Assembly (NCBI RefSeq): GCF_002355215.1 | Contig: NZ_AP014612.1 | Coordinates: 1,612,001-1,676,000 of the forward strand | Length of the DNA: 64,000 bases | From: Streptococcus troglodytae | GTDB lineage: Bacteria; Bacillota; Bacilli; Lactobacillales; Streptococcaceae | Direction of reading: 5' to 3' | Shown here: positions 48,803 through 58,283 of the stretch, one piece after another | Layout: each line of letters opens with the position of its first letter | How positions within the stretch are numbered: the first letter of the stretch is position 1 | Position numbers and translations under genes: made by a program | Notes under the pieces: generated by a model | The model's input: the letters and a program-made list of their open reading frames with translations, nothing else | What the model was told of the DNA's origin: nothing | Database searches by the model: none

Positions 48803-50923
48803 ATGACAGTTCTAAAATATGGACTAGGTATTCTCTTAAGCGCTATTATTTTAGTTATTATAATTGGAGGTCTTCTGTTTACCTATTATGTCAGCAGTAC
48901 TCCTAAGCTGTCAGAAGCCAAACTTAAAGCCACTAATTCTAGTTTGGTTTATGATAGCAATAATAATCTGATTGCTGATTTAGGTGCTGAAAAGCGCGAA
49001 AGTATTTCTTCAGACAACATTCCAATGAAGTTAGTAAATGCCGTTACCTCTATTGAAGATCACCGTTTCTTTAAACATCGTGGTGTCGACATCTATCGTA
49101 TTATTGGTGCAGCTTGGAATAATTTACTTCATAAATCAACTCAAGGAGGATCCACTCTTGATCAGCAGCTTATCAAGCTTGCCTATTTCTCTACTAAAGA
49201 GTCTGATCAGACCTTAAAACGCAAGGCTCAAGAAGTTTGGCTGTCTCTACAAATGGAGAAAAAGTACACGAAAGAAGAGATTCTAACTTTTTATATCAAT
49301 AAGGTTTACATGGGCAACGGAAATTACGGAATGCGCACTGCTGCAAAGTCTTATTATGGCAAAGATCTTAAAGACTTATCAATTGCCCAGCTAGCGACAC
49401 TTGCAGGTATTCCGCAAGCACCGACACAATATGATCCTTACGCTCAGCCCAAGGCAGCTACAAGCAGACGTAATACCGTTTTGTCACAGATGTATAAACA
49501 TAAAAAAATTACAAAACGAGAATATGATGCTGCAGTAGCAACACCAATTTCTGATGGCCTGCAAGAACTGAAACTCTCCTCTAGTTATCCAAAATATATG
49601 GATAATTATCTAAAACAGGTTATTTCAGAGGTGAAAAAACGTACTGGTCAAGATATCTTTTCAGCAGGCATGAAGGTTTATACAAATGTTAATGCCGACG
49701 CACAGCAATATCTCTGGAACATTTATAATACAGATGAATATATTGCTTATCCTGATGATAATTTCCAAGTTGCTTCTACTGTTATGGATGTTACTAATGG
49801 TAAAGTTATTGCACAGCTTGGCGGACGCCATCAAGATACTAATGTTTCTTTTGGTACCAATCAGGCTGTCTTAACTGATCGTGACTGGGGATCAACCATG
49901 AAACCTATTTCAGCATATGGCCCTGCTCTTGAAAGCGAAGCTTTTACGACAACTGCACAGATGCTCAATGACTCTGTCTATTATTATCCAGGCACAACAA
50001 CACAAGTCTATGACTGGGATCATCGTTACAATGGTTGGATGACTATCCAAACAGCTATCCAACAGTCTCGTAATGTCCCTGCTGTCAGAGCTATTGATGC
50101 TGCTGGATTAGACACTGCAAAAGGTTTCTTAAGCGGTCTTGGTATTGATTATCCTGAGATGCGTTATTCAAACGCCATTTCAAGTAATACAAGTAGTTCA
50201 GAACAAAAGTATGGTGCTAGCAGTGAAAAAATGGCCGCCGCTTATGCCGCCTTTTCTAATGGTGGAACTTATTATGAACCACAATACGTCAATAAAATAG
50301 AATTTAAAGATGGAACATCGGAAACCTATGACGCTAAAGGCAACCGTGCGATGAAAGAAACGACAGCCTATATGATGACAGATATGTTAAAAACAGTATT
50401 AACATATGGTACTGGTACTGAGGCTGCTATTCCTGGTCTTTATCAAGCAGGTAAAACAGGAACATCCAACTATGATGACAATGAATTGGTAGAAATGTCT
50501 GAAAAACTTGGTATTAATCCTTATGGACTTGGTACTATTGCTCCAGATGAAAACTTTGTTGGTTATACACCTCAGTATTCAATGGCTGTTTGGACAGGAT
50601 ATAAAAATCGCTTAATGCCTGTTTACGGAGACAGTATGAAAATTGCTGCGCAAGTCTATCGTACTATGATGGCTTATCTTTCTAGCTCAGGTAATTCTGA
50701 TTGGACCATGCCTGACGGTCTCTATCGCAGCGGTGGTTATCTTTACTTAAATGGTTCAAGTGGATCAAATAGTAGGTATGGTGCAGCTCCTGCAACTTCA
50801 TCGTCATCATCATCCTCTTCTTCTGATTCCAACAATAACGATCAAAATAATAATCAAACTACAGAAGCGTCTAGTGACTCATCTTCATCAAGTTCTGATG
50901 CTACGACATCTTCTAATCCATAA
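48803..50923 (+). CDS. pbp1A: Class A penicillin-binding protein 1A
   Basis: Bifunctional peptidoglycan synthase. Membrane helix ([20 protein letters not shown]), glycosyltransferase domain ([48 protein letters not shown]), transpeptidase with STMK ([12 protein letters not shown]), SRN ([10 protein letters not shown]) and KTGTS ([13 protein letters not shown]), and a Ser/Asn-rich tail. 706 residues from 48803. The upstream frame is open without a stop from a GTG at 48696, overlapping recU, if one A is restored at 48802-48803 (GGAATG to GGAAATG); that adds a 36-residue basic cytoplasmic N-terminus. Confidence 0.93.
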   Translation: MTVLKYGLGILLSAIILVIIIGGLLFTYYVSSTPKLSEAKLKATNSSLVYDSNNNLIADLGAEKRESISSDNIPMKLVNAVTSIEDHRFFKHRGVDIYRIIGAAWNNLLHKSTQGGSTLDQQLIKLAYFSTKESDQTLKRKAQEVWLSLQMEKKYTKEEILTFYINKVYMGNGNYGMRTAAKSYYGKDLKDLSIAQLATLAGIPQAPTQYDPYAQPKAATSRRNTVLSQMYKHKKITKREYDAAVATPISDGLQELKLSSSYPKYMDNYLKQVISEVKKRTGQDIFSAGMKVYTNVNADAQQYLWNIYNTDEYIAYPDDNFQVASTVMDVTNGKVIAQLGGRHQDTNVSFGTNQAVLTDRDWGSTMKPISAYGPALESEAFTTTAQMLNDSVYYYPGTTTQVYDWDHRYNGWMTIQTAIQQSRNVPAVRAIDAAGLDTAKGFLSGLGIDYPEMRYSNAISSNTSSSEQKYGASSEKMAAAYAAFSNGGTYYEPQYVNKIEFKDGTSETYDAKGNRAMKETTAYMMTDMLKTVLTYGTGTEAAIPGLYQAGKTGTSNYDDNELVEMSEKLGINPYGLGTIAPDENFVGYTPQYSMAVWTGYKNRLMPVYGDSMKIAAQVYRTMMAYLSSSGNSDWTMPDGLYRSGGYLYLNGSSGSNSRYGAAPATSSSSSSSSSDSNNNDQNNNQTTEASSDSSSSSSDATTSSNP

Positions 50924-50931
50924 ATAACTAT

Positions 50932-50972
50932 TTTAAAGGCACACTCTTGGTATTAGAGTGTGCCTTTAAATA
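50932..50972. terminator. Bidirectional terminator between pbp1A and pepC
   Basis: TTTAAAGGCACACTCT pairs perfectly with AGAGTGTGCCTTTAAA around a short loop. Confidence 0.88.
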
Positions 50973-51042
50973 TCCAATCTAAGTATATCATATGTCATTG
51001 CCATCTTTTTCAAAAATCAAAACTATATGAGCTAGTAAATTC

Positions 51043-52377
51043 TTATTTTGCGAGAGCCCCCATTGGATCCCAAGGGGCCAGAACTTTTGGTGTCTCTTCA
51101 TAAGCCGCTAGTTCCTCAGCAGTAAGAAATTCCTTACGAACAACGATTTGATAAGTGTATTCATCCATCCAAACATCTGAAGCAACAAAGTAGCCTTTTT
51201 GACCAACCTTATTCCCCCATGAATTTTCGACTTTCCATTTAATTGCTTTGCCATTTTCATCTAAATCAACACCAGTTAAAACCATAGCATGGGTCATGAG
51301 GCTTTCACTATAGTCCAAACGACCAGCCTTGTCTTGTGTCAGATCAATATCCATAGCAGCCTTAAAATCATAGGTATTAGTAGCCAAGATTCCCTTTTGA
51401 CGGTCGGATACCTGACCCACATCAGAGCCAAACCAGACTGTTTCCCCAGCTTGCATCTGAGCAATAGCCAACTCTTTAAAACGCTCCATATCAAGATTAA
51501 GATAACGTACAGCAGGACTGCCTACAACATTACCTAACATGTCAACTGTATAAGATTTCCCATAAGGCTTGTCCGCCGTTGGGGCATTGATAATTGAAAC
51601 ATAGTCTGCTAGATTAAGACCAACATATTTTTTATAAAAGGCTTGTGGTGTAATCTTTTTTTCAGACTGGTAATGATCATCTTTATCGCGATAGGCAAAA
51701 TCAAAGCGGCGTGGTGGCAAACCAAGATTCATCGCAAGAAAATTAAAGACTTCTTGCAAGAGTTCTTCCTTCTTAGCTTGAACGGCAGTACTGTCTGCTC
51801 CTGCTGCAAGAGCTTGGCGTAAAATTTGGGCGTCTTGGCGCAACAATTTATTAAGATATTGGTTTAATTCACGGCTGGCACTTGATGAGATAGATTCTGG
51901 ATAGACCGATTTGGGCACAACACCATATTTTTCAAAAAGAGCGACAACCATATCCCATTGTCCACCATCTTGTTGGGGCGTATCAAGCAAGAATTTCACT
52001 TTGCGACTAGCAAGTTCTTCATCTGCTGTCGCAATAACTTGTTCTAAGAACCAGTTCGATTTTTCATATTTATCCCAGAAGAAGGTGTGGGCTTGTGACA
52101 ATTCAAAGTTTTCCAACTTGAAATCTGAAATAAGCTTGTGACGAAAAGTGTTGAGCGCTGCAAACATCCAGCAACGTCCAGAAGCTTTTTGGTTAGAAAC
52201 CTCATCTTTGGTCAAATCAATGGAAAAAACATGATTGTTTTCTACTTGACTTTGGCGTGTTTCAAGCGATTTTAATAAACCGTTATGGGTTACAGCATTT
52301 TCGACAGCATGAAATTTAGCATTTGCTTCGTAATCAGCAAATAATTTATCTGTAAATGTTTGTGTTAATTGAGACAT
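51043..52377 (-). CDS. pepC: Aminopeptidase C (bleomycin hydrolase family)
   Basis: Cytoplasmic cysteine peptidase. 444 residues from the ATG at 52377 behind AAGGAGG. Catalytic Cys in NQKASGRCWMFAALNTF, His in SLMTHAMVLTGVDLDENG, Asn in WKVENSWGNKVGQKGYF. The frame is open 19 codons further upstream without a ribosome site. Confidence 0.95.
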   Translation of the reverse strand: MSQLTQTFTDKLFADYEANAKFHAVENAVTHNGLLKSLETRQSQVENNHVFSIDLTKDEVSNQKASGRCWMFAALNTFRHKLISDFKLENFELSQAHTFFWDKYEKSNWFLEQVIATADEELASRKVKFLLDTPQQDGGQWDMVVALFEKYGVVPKSVYPESISSSASRELNQYLNKLLRQDAQILRQALAAGADSTAVQAKKEELLQEVFNFLAMNLGLPPRRFDFAYRDKDDHYQSEKKITPQAFYKKYVGLNLADYVSIINAPTADKPYGKSYTVDMLGNVVGSPAVRYLNLDMERFKELAIAQMQAGETVWFGSDVGQVSDRQKGILATNTYDFKAAMDIDLTQDKAGRLDYSESLMTHAMVLTGVDLDENGKAIKWKVENSWGNKVGQKGYFVASDVWMDEYTYQIVVRKEFLTAEELAAYEETPKVLAPWDPMGALAK

Positions 52378-52474
52378 AGGATCCTCCTTGTTTGAATAAA
52401 ATTGTCTGACTTTCAAAAATAAAACCACTATCAAGAATATTCCTAGCTGATGATCATGTTTTTATTTTCTCTTG

Positions 52475-52500
52475 AAAAGCGAGAATTTCTATTCTCGCTT
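52475..52500 (-). terminator. Terminator after nadE
   Basis: AAGCGAGAAT AGAA ATTCTCGCTT on the minus strand, followed by a short T/A-rich tail; immediately past the nadE stop. Confidence 0.65.
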
Positions 52501-52503
52501 CAA

Positions 52504-53328
52504 TTACTTCCAAAAATCATCAAAGATAGAAATCGGTAAATGACGTTTATGTTCTGTTTTGTGCCACCAATTTTCAATTATTTTCTGGGCTGCTGGGGAG
52601 ACTTGCTTGCCCTCCAAATAATCGTCAATATCATTATAGGTCACGCCAAGAGCAACTTCATCAGCAAGGCCGGGTTTATTTTCTTCAAGGTCTGCAGTTG
52701 GAGTTTTGTCATAGAGAACCTTATCAGCTCCTAATTCTGCTAACAACTGCTTACCTTGACGTTTATTGAGACGATATAAAGGTAAAATATCAGCTCCGCC
52801 ATCGCCAAATTTAGTAAAGAAACCAGTAATATTTTCCGCAGCATGATCCGTTCCAATGACAGCTCCGCTATTTTCACCAGCAACAGCATACTGACTAATC
52901 ATCCGCTGACGTGCTTTGATATTTCCTTTATTAAAGTCAGAAACTTGAACTCCAGCCTCTGCTAAAGCAGCAACCTGTCCATCAACAGCTGACTTGATAT
53001 TGACAGCAAGGCTGACATCAGGCTGAATAAAGTCAAGAGCTCGCTGGGCATCAGCTTCGTCGGCTTGTAACCCATAAGGAAGACGAAGCGCTATAAATTT
53101 ATAACCATTATCACCCGTTTCATGACGTAATTCCTCAATAGCAAGTTGCGCTAGGCGACCAGCAAGACTGGAATCTTGACCACCTGAAATCCCCAAAACA
53201 TAAGATTTCAAAAAGCTATGTTTCTTCATGTAAGCTTTAAGAAAATCAATGGATTTACGAATTTCTTCCTGAGCATCAATTTTAGGCTTAACACCCAGCT
53301 GAACAATAATCTCTTCTTGTAAACTCAT
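52504..53328 (-). CDS. nadE: NH3-dependent NAD+ synthetase
   Basis: Last step of NAD synthesis. 274 residues with the PP-loop [57 protein letters not shown] and [17 protein letters not shown]. Start overlaps the pncB stop (ATGA), so NAD salvage enzymes are translationally coupled. Confidence 0.95.
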   Translation of the reverse strand: MSLQEEIIVQLGVKPKIDAQEEIRKSIDFLKAYMKKHSFLKSYVLGISGGQDSSLAGRLAQLAIEELRHETGDNGYKFIALRLPYGLQADEADAQRALDFIQPDVSLAVNIKSAVDGQVAALAEAGVQVSDFNKGNIKARQRMISQYAVAGENSGAVIGTDHAAENITGFFTKFGDGGADILPLYRLNKRQGKQLLAELGADKVLYDKTPTADLEENKPGLADEVALGVTYNDIDDYLEGKQVSPAAQKIIENWWHKTEHKRHLPISIFDDFWK

Positions 53329-54785
53329 TTAACGTCACCTTTCTCATAGGCTTCCTTACGAATACGATCAATCAGATCCATCTTATTTTGCCAAACATCA
53401 CGCGCCAAATCAACTGGATAATCTTGTGGATTGAGAACACGTTTGTATTCATCCCAAAGTTTATCAAATTCTCTACGCGCATAATCCTGAATATCTGATA
53501 GACTTGGTTGAGTGTAGACTAATTTCCCTTGATCAAAAATATCAACTAAAAGCGGTACAGCATCAAAATCGCGAACTTTTTTATTAATGTAAGTATATGT
53601 CGGATGGAACATATCAATTTCATCCAAAGTATTGACATCTGTATCTGTGAAGGTAATGTAGTCGCCTTCTGATTTTCCTTTAGCACGACTGGTGATGCGC
53701 CAAACTTGTTTTTTACCAGGCGTTGATACTTTTTCTGCATTGTTAGAGAGCTTAATGGTATCTCGCATCACACCATTGTCATCTTCAATGGAAACAATCT
53801 TATAAACAGCCCCCAGAGCTGGCTGATCATAGGCCGTAATCAGTTTCGTTCCTACACCCCAAATATCAATTTTAGCCTTTTGCATTTTCAGATTGAGAAT
53901 GGTATTCTCATCGAGATCATTAGAAGCATAAATTTTAGCATGGGGATAGCCAGCTTCATCTAGCAATTTACGAACTTTTTTAGAAAGATAAGCCATGTCT
54001 CCTGAATCAATGCGTACTCCTAAGAAATTAATCTTATCCCCTAATTCATTAGCCACACGAATAGCCGCAGGCACTCCTAAACGCAGCGTATCATAAGTAT
54101 CTACTAAAAAGACACAGTCTTTATGCGTTCCAGCATAGGCCATAAAGGCATCATAGTCATTACCATAAGCTTGGACAAGGGCATGCGCATGCGTACCCGA
54201 AACGGGAATGCTAAACAGCTTTCCTGCACGAACATTGCTGGTAGCGTTAGCACCACCAATAACTGCTGCGCGTGTTCCCCAAATAGCTGCATCCATCTCT
54301 TGGGCACGGCGCGTACCAAATTCCAAAAGCGGCTCATCTTCGATAACAGAGCGAATACGAGCAGCTTTCGTCGCAATAAGAGTTTGAAAATTAACAATAT
54401 TTAAAATGGCTGTTTCAACTAATTGACACTGTGCAAGCGGTCCTTCAATTTGAACAATTGGCTCATTGGCAAAGACTAAATCTCCTTCCTTAGCAGATTT
54501 AACACTCAATTCTAATTTAAACTCTTTTAGATAGGCAATAAAATCTGCAGGATAACCTAATTTCTCTAAGTAAGCAATGTCTGTTTCCGAAAAACGCAGT
54601 TCTTGCAAATAAGCAATCATTCGCTCTAAACCTGCAAAAACAGCATAACCATTTGCAAAAGGTTCCTTACGAAAGAAGACTTCAAAAACTGCTCTTTTGT
54701 TATAAATCCCTTGGTTGAAATAGACCTGCATCATATTAATTTGATACAAATCTGTATGTAAGGTTAAACTATCATCCTTATACAT
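53325..54785 (-). CDS. pncB: Nicotinate phosphoribosyltransferase
   Basis: First step of nicotinate salvage to NAD. 486 residues: [120 protein letters not shown] ribosome site. Its 5' leader contains the tandem repeat array, whose last unit ends about 8 bases before the ribosome site. Confidence 0.95.
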   Translation of the reverse strand: MYKDDSLTLHTDLYQINMMQVYFNQGIYNKRAVFEVFFRKEPFANGYAVFAGLERMIAYLQELRFSETDIAYLEKLGYPADFIAYLKEFKLELSVKSAKEGDLVFANEPIVQIEGPLAQCQLVETAILNIVNFQTLIATKAARIRSVIEDEPLLEFGTRRAQEMDAAIWGTRAAVIGGANATSNVRAGKLFSIPVSGTHAHALVQAYGNDYDAFMAYAGTHKDCVFLVDTYDTLRLGVPAAIRVANELGDKINFLGVRIDSGDMAYLSKKVRKLLDEAGYPHAKIYASNDLDENTILNLKMQKAKIDIWGVGTKLITAYDQPALGAVYKIVSIEDDNGVMRDTIKLSNNAEKVSTPGKKQVWRITSRAKGKSEGDYITFTDTDVNTLDEIDMFHPTYTYINKKVRDFDAVPLLVDIFDQGKLVYTQPSLSDIQDYARREFDKLWDEYKRVLNPQDYPVDLARDVWQNKMDLIDRIRKEAYEKGDVK

Positions 54786-54800
54786 ACATTATCTCCTTAT

Positions 54801-55136
54801 ATTAAGATACAAAGGGCGTTAAGAAAGCGAGAAGAAAATAGGAGGCTGATATCATGCGCTTGCGCATAAGGCAGGCTGTCTTTTTCTCGACGCTTTTAGC
54901 CCGTGTTCAATTATTAAGATACAAAGGGCGTCAAGAAAGCGAGAAGAAAATAGGAGGCTGATACCATGCGATTGCGCATAAGGCAGGCTGTCTTTTTCTC
55001 GACGCTTTTAGCCCGTGTTCAATTATTAAGATACAAAGGGCGTCAAGAAAGCGAGAAGAAAATAGGAGGCTGATATCATGCGCTTGCGCATAAGGCAGGC
55101 TGTCTTTTTCTCGACGCTTTTAGCCCGTGTTCAATT
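54801..55136. repeat. Three near-identical 112-bp tandem repeats
   Basis: Units start at 54801, 54913 and 55025, each opening ATTAAGATACAAAGGGCGT and closing GCCCGTGTTCAATT. Each contains nested inverted repeats: outer GGGC/GCCC, then GAGAA(G)AAA with TTTTTCTC, and a central ATGCGCTTGCGCAT palindrome (one stem base altered in unit 2). On the plus strand each unit also carries AGGAGG eight bases before an ATG that opens a 35-codon frame (54854, 54966) ending in the next unit. On the minus strand the array lies in the likely pncB leader. Confidence 0.92.
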
Positions 55137-55245
55137 ATTAAGATACAAAGAGCGTTGTGAGCAAAAGCAAAACAGAAGGTTCGCGAAGAATTTCAAAACT
55201 CTAGGAGAAACTATTTTGACACAGCTCACAGCTCGTGTTCAATTA
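55137..55245. repeat. Diverged fourth repeat unit
   Basis: Keeps the conserved ends ATTAAGATACAAAG and CGTGTTCAATTA, but the inside differs: GAGCGTTGTGAGC pairs with GCTCACAGCTC, and a TTCGCGAA palindrome lies inside. The ends are conserved while both stem arms changed together, so the fold is kept. The plus-strand frame from unit 3 (55078) reads through this unit to 55266 (62 codons). Confidence 0.8.
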
Positions 55246-55256
55246 TGCTTATTGTT

Positions 55257-55265
55257 ATTATTATA
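55257..55265 (-). promoter_or_regulatory. Possible extended -10 promoter of pncB-nadE
   Basis: TGTTATAAT on the minus strand (TATAAT at 55260-55265 with the TG extension). No good -35 box. If used, it places the whole repeat array in a leader of about 465 nt. Confidence 0.4.
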
Positions 55266-55364
55266 ACACAAAAACGCTAAGACGATTAGACAATTAAAAG
55301 GAAGTGAAATCAAATTTAATGAAACTTAAGTTTAAACTTAGCTTATTTTCCTATTTACAAGCAA

Positions 55365-55438
55365 AAAAGGTTAGGATAAAGTGGCATGTTAGAGTAGTTA
55401 TCTAACTTTTGAGACACACTTTACTGTCCTAACCTTTT
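55365..55438 (-). terminator. Two-stem hairpin after trxB
   Basis: Outer arms AAAAGGTTAGGA / TCCTAACCTTTT extended by AAAGTG/CACTTT, with an inner GTTAGA / TCTAAC stem. It is likely the trxB terminator. Its right half (ATCTAACTTTTGAGAC) resembles the IS-derived hairpin near position 100, hinting at a related mini-element. Confidence 0.6.
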
Positions 55439-55464
55439 ACATTGTTTGACTTATTTTCAAATCC

Positions 55465-56379
55465 TTAATAGTTATTGACAATATATTGATAGGCTTCTTG
55501 AGCTGCTACGGCACCATCGCCAACAGCTGTCGTAATTTGACGAAGATCTTTTTGGCGAACATCACCGATAGCAAAAACGCCTGCTACTTTCGTCTTCATA
55601 TGATCATCTGTTGGAATCCAACCAGCTTCATCTGTGATATCTAATTCCTTAACCATGCTTGAGACAGGATCTAAGCCAACATAGATAAAGACACCACCAA
55701 AGGCATGATTGCTTACTTGACCTGTTTTGACATTTTCAATATCAACATTGGTTACCTTAAGATCATTCCCTTTGATTTCTTTAACAACAGAATCCCAGAT
55801 GAAGTCTACTTTATCATTAGCAAAGGCACGTTCTTGCAAAACCTTTTGCGCACGCAGTTCATCACGGCGATGAACAATAGTGACTTTGTTGGCAAATCTG
55901 GTCAAGAAAAGAGCTTCCTCAACGGCTGAATCACCACCGCCAACAACTAACAAGTCCTGACCGCGGAAAAAAGCACCATCACAAACAGCACAGTAAGAAA
56001 CACCGCGACTATTATAGGTTTCTTCACCAGCGACAGCAAGAGGGCGGTGCTTAGCACCTGTAGCAATGATAACAGTTTTGGTTTCATAGCTATTGTCATC
56101 CGTAAGAACCTTCTTGAAATTACCCTGATCTTCAACAGCGGTCACAATACCATAGAGATTTTCAACACCAAATTTTTCAAGTGGTTCATGCATTTTCATT
56201 GATAGTTCTGGTCCAGAAATCAAATCATAACCGGGATAATTTTCAATATCAGAGGTATTATTCATTTGACCGCCGGGCGCACCTTGCTCTATTAGAGCAA
56301 CTTTGAGATTGCTTCTAGCAGCATAGAGGGCAGCTGTCATACCAGCGGGACCTGAGCCAATAATAATTGTATCGTACAT
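55465..56379 (-). CDS. trxB: Thioredoxin reductase
   Basis: FAD/NADPH flavoenzyme that reduces thioredoxin. 304 residues: FAD motif IIIGSGPAGMTAALYAARS, redox-active CAVCDGAFF, NADPH motif LLVVGGGDSAVEEALFL, and C-terminal VFAIGDVRQKDLRQITTAVG. It lies downstream of the cystine transporter genes in the same orientation. Confidence 0.95.
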   Translation of the reverse strand: MYDTIIIGSGPAGMTAALYAARSNLKVALIEQGAPGGQMNNTSDIENYPGYDLISGPELSMKMHEPLEKFGVENLYGIVTAVEDQGNFKKVLTDDNSYETKTVIIATGAKHRPLAVAGEETYNSRGVSYCAVCDGAFFRGQDLLVVGGGDSAVEEALFLTRFANKVTIVHRRDELRAQKVLQERAFANDKVDFIWDSVVKEIKGNDLKVTNVDIENVKTGQVSNHAFGGVFIYVGLDPVSSMVKELDITDEAGWIPTDDHMKTKVAGVFAIGDVRQKDLRQITTAVGDGAVAAQEAYQYIVNNY

Positions 56380-56441
56380 ATCTTACTTTCCTTCTTTTTT
56401 TGTTCTTTCATTCTAAATCAATTTTATAAAATTTACCAATT

Positions 56442-56666
56442 TTATGCTTTGAACATTAGAATAATAGCCATAAAAGCAAAAGACAAGATAGGAATGGTGA
56501 CCAAATCTATCAATAAAGCTTCATATAAAATTGTTAAACGCTCTTTAGAAGTCTTATCTTTTTTTCTAATAGCACGATAAAGAATCCAGCCCGCACTAAC
56601 TAAAATAACTGCCAAAGCAGACATAAGAAGACCTTGGATATACAAGTTAAAAATCTCTACTAACAT
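56442..56666 (-). CDS. DUF4059 small membrane protein
   Basis: 74 residues with two membrane helices (GLLMSALAVILVSAGWILY and LIDLVTIPILSFAFMAIIL) around a basic loop RAIRKKDKTSKERL. A streptococcal family of unknown function regularly placed between an amino-acid ABC ATPase and trxB. Probably co-transcribed with both. Confidence 0.75.
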   Translation of the reverse strand: MLVEIFNLYIQGLLMSALAVILVSAGWILYRAIRKKDKTSKERLTILYEALLIDLVTIPILSFAFMAIILMFKA

Positions 56667-56714
56667 ATTACCACCATAAATAAAAATACTCTGACTAAGA
56701 GCATTCTTATTATA

Positions 56715-57458
56715 TCAAATAAAGGTTTTTTTGTAACTAGCAAAAAATTCTTCTGTGCGTTTTTCTTGAGGATGATTAAAAAGTTGATCCGGCGTTCCCT
56801 GCTCAAGAATATGTCCCTTTTCAAGAAATAGAACTTTATCCGCTACCTGACGAACAAAGCTCATGTCATGACTAACCAATACCATGGTTTGACCTGATTT
56901 GGCAGCATCAGCAATTGACTTTTCGACTTCACCGACAAGTTCTGGATCAAGCGCTGAGGTTGGTTCATCAAGCAAAAGAACATCTGGTTTCATAGCCAGA
57001 GCACGCGCCAAAGCAACACGTTGCTTTTGACCACCTGAAAGATGGCGCGGATAATGATTTTCCCGGTCAGAAAGTCCAACCTTGGCCAATTCTTCTTTGG
57101 CAATTTTAGTTGCTTCATCATCTGGTAATTTCTTAACAATCTTAAGGCCTTCTTTAACATTATCAAGCGCTGTTCGACGCTCAAAAAGATTAAACTGTTG
57201 GAAAACCATGGCTAATTTACGACGCAAGGTTAAAATCTCTTCTTTGCTAATAGTATCGAAATTAACCTTAAAATCATCAATTTCAATGCTGCCTGAATCA
57301 GGCTGTTCTAGATAATTCATACTGCGTAAAAAAGTTGATTTCCCCGCACCAGAAGCACCAACAAGGGCCACAACTTCTCCCTTTTCAATATCCAGATTCA
57401 GACCATCTAAGACTTTTTGTCCAGAAAATTCTTTAGTTAAATTGGAAATGCGAATCAT
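56715..57458 (-). CDS. tcyC: Cystine ABC transporter ATPase
   Basis: 247 residues, polar amino acid uptake type. Walker A LVGASGAGKSTFLRS, Q-loop MVFQQFNLFERRTALDNV, signature LSGGQKQRVALARAL, Walker B DVLLLDEPTSALDPE, H-loop MVLVSHDM. The start codon overlaps the permease stop. Assigned to cystine from the S. mutans TcyABC locus and from the CysR-type box upstream of the operon. Confidence 0.88.
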   Translation of the reverse strand: MIRISNLTKEFSGQKVLDGLNLDIEKGEVVALVGASGAGKSTFLRSMNYLEQPDSGSIEIDDFKVNFDTISKEEILTLRRKLAMVFQQFNLFERRTALDNVKEGLKIVKKLPDDEATKIAKEELAKVGLSDRENHYPRHLSGGQKQRVALARALAMKPDVLLLDEPTSALDPELVGEVEKSIADAAKSGQTMVLVSHDMSFVRQVADKVLFLEKGHILEQGTPDQLFNHPQEKRTEEFFASYKKTFI

Positions 57459-58261
57459 TAACGCACACCTCCTTGCACAGCTTGATCCTTAACAATATGA
57501 TCAGGAGAAGCAATCTCCATTTTCTTTTCGATAAGACGACCAACTTGTTCAATAATAATGCTAACACCCCAATAAATAATAGCTACGGAAATAAAGCGTT
57601 CAAAGTAACGATAATCACTGCCACCGAGAATTTGAGCCTGAGCAAACATTTCTACGATTCCTGCATTAAAGGCAAGAGATGTTCCCTTGGTCAAGCCAAT
57701 TAACGTATTAATCAAGGTTGGAGTTGCCACCACAGCGGCATTAGGAATGATAACACGCCGATAAACCTGAGCAGTTGTCATCCCCAAACTCTTAGCCGCT
57801 TCAATTTCTCCAGAATTGACAGATTGAATAGCTGCACGAATGGTTTCACTGGTGTAGGCAGCTTCATTAAAGGCAAAAGCTGTAATCGCAAAAACGGATG
57901 CTGGAATAGCATTAATATTAAAGTCAGTCCCTATCTTTTGATTGAGCGCTTTTAGCAGTAAAGGGATACCATAGTAGGTTAACATCAACTGAACCAAGAT
58001 AGGCGTTCCCCTTAAGAAAGAAACAAAGAAAGCTTGGATGGGATAGAGAATTTTAACACGATTAAGTTTAACAATGGCAAATAAAAGCGCCAAAATAAGA
58101 CCAAAAATGGACCCACCTAAAGTCAAAATTAAAGTTGTTGGCAGCTTTTCTAAAATAGATGGAATGGCATCAAAGACTGCCCGCCAACTGAATAATTTAC
58201 CATTAGGTAAACTGGAAATAAATTTGTCATACCAACTCGTCGTTAATAATAGATTAAACAT
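57458..58261 (-). CDS. tcyB: Cystine ABC transporter permease
   Basis: 267 residues, His/Glu/polar amino-acid permease type: membrane helices TLILTLGGSIFGLILALLFA, YPIQAFFVSFLRGTPILVQL, and the EAA-like loop SGEIEAAKSLGMTTAQVYRR. Lies 22 bases after the binding-protein gene and overlaps the ATPase gene. Confidence 0.88.
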   Translation of the reverse strand: MFNLLLTTSWYDKFISSLPNGKLFSWRAVFDAIPSILEKLPTTLILTLGGSIFGLILALLFAIVKLNRVKILYPIQAFFVSFLRGTPILVQLMLTYYGIPLLLKALNQKIGTDFNINAIPASVFAITAFAFNEAAYTSETIRAAIQSVNSGEIEAAKSLGMTTAQVYRRVIIPNAAVVATPTLINTLIGLTKGTSLAFNAGIVEMFAQAQILGGSDYRYFERFISVAIIYWGVSIIIEQVGRLIEKKMEIASPDHIVKDQAVQGGVR

Positions 58262-58283
58262 AATTTTCCTTTTCTAAACGCTT

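Noticed and set aside
54801-55245. CRISPR array
   Set aside because: The repeats are directly adjacent without unique spacers, are 112 bp long and internally palindromic, and no cas genes are present.
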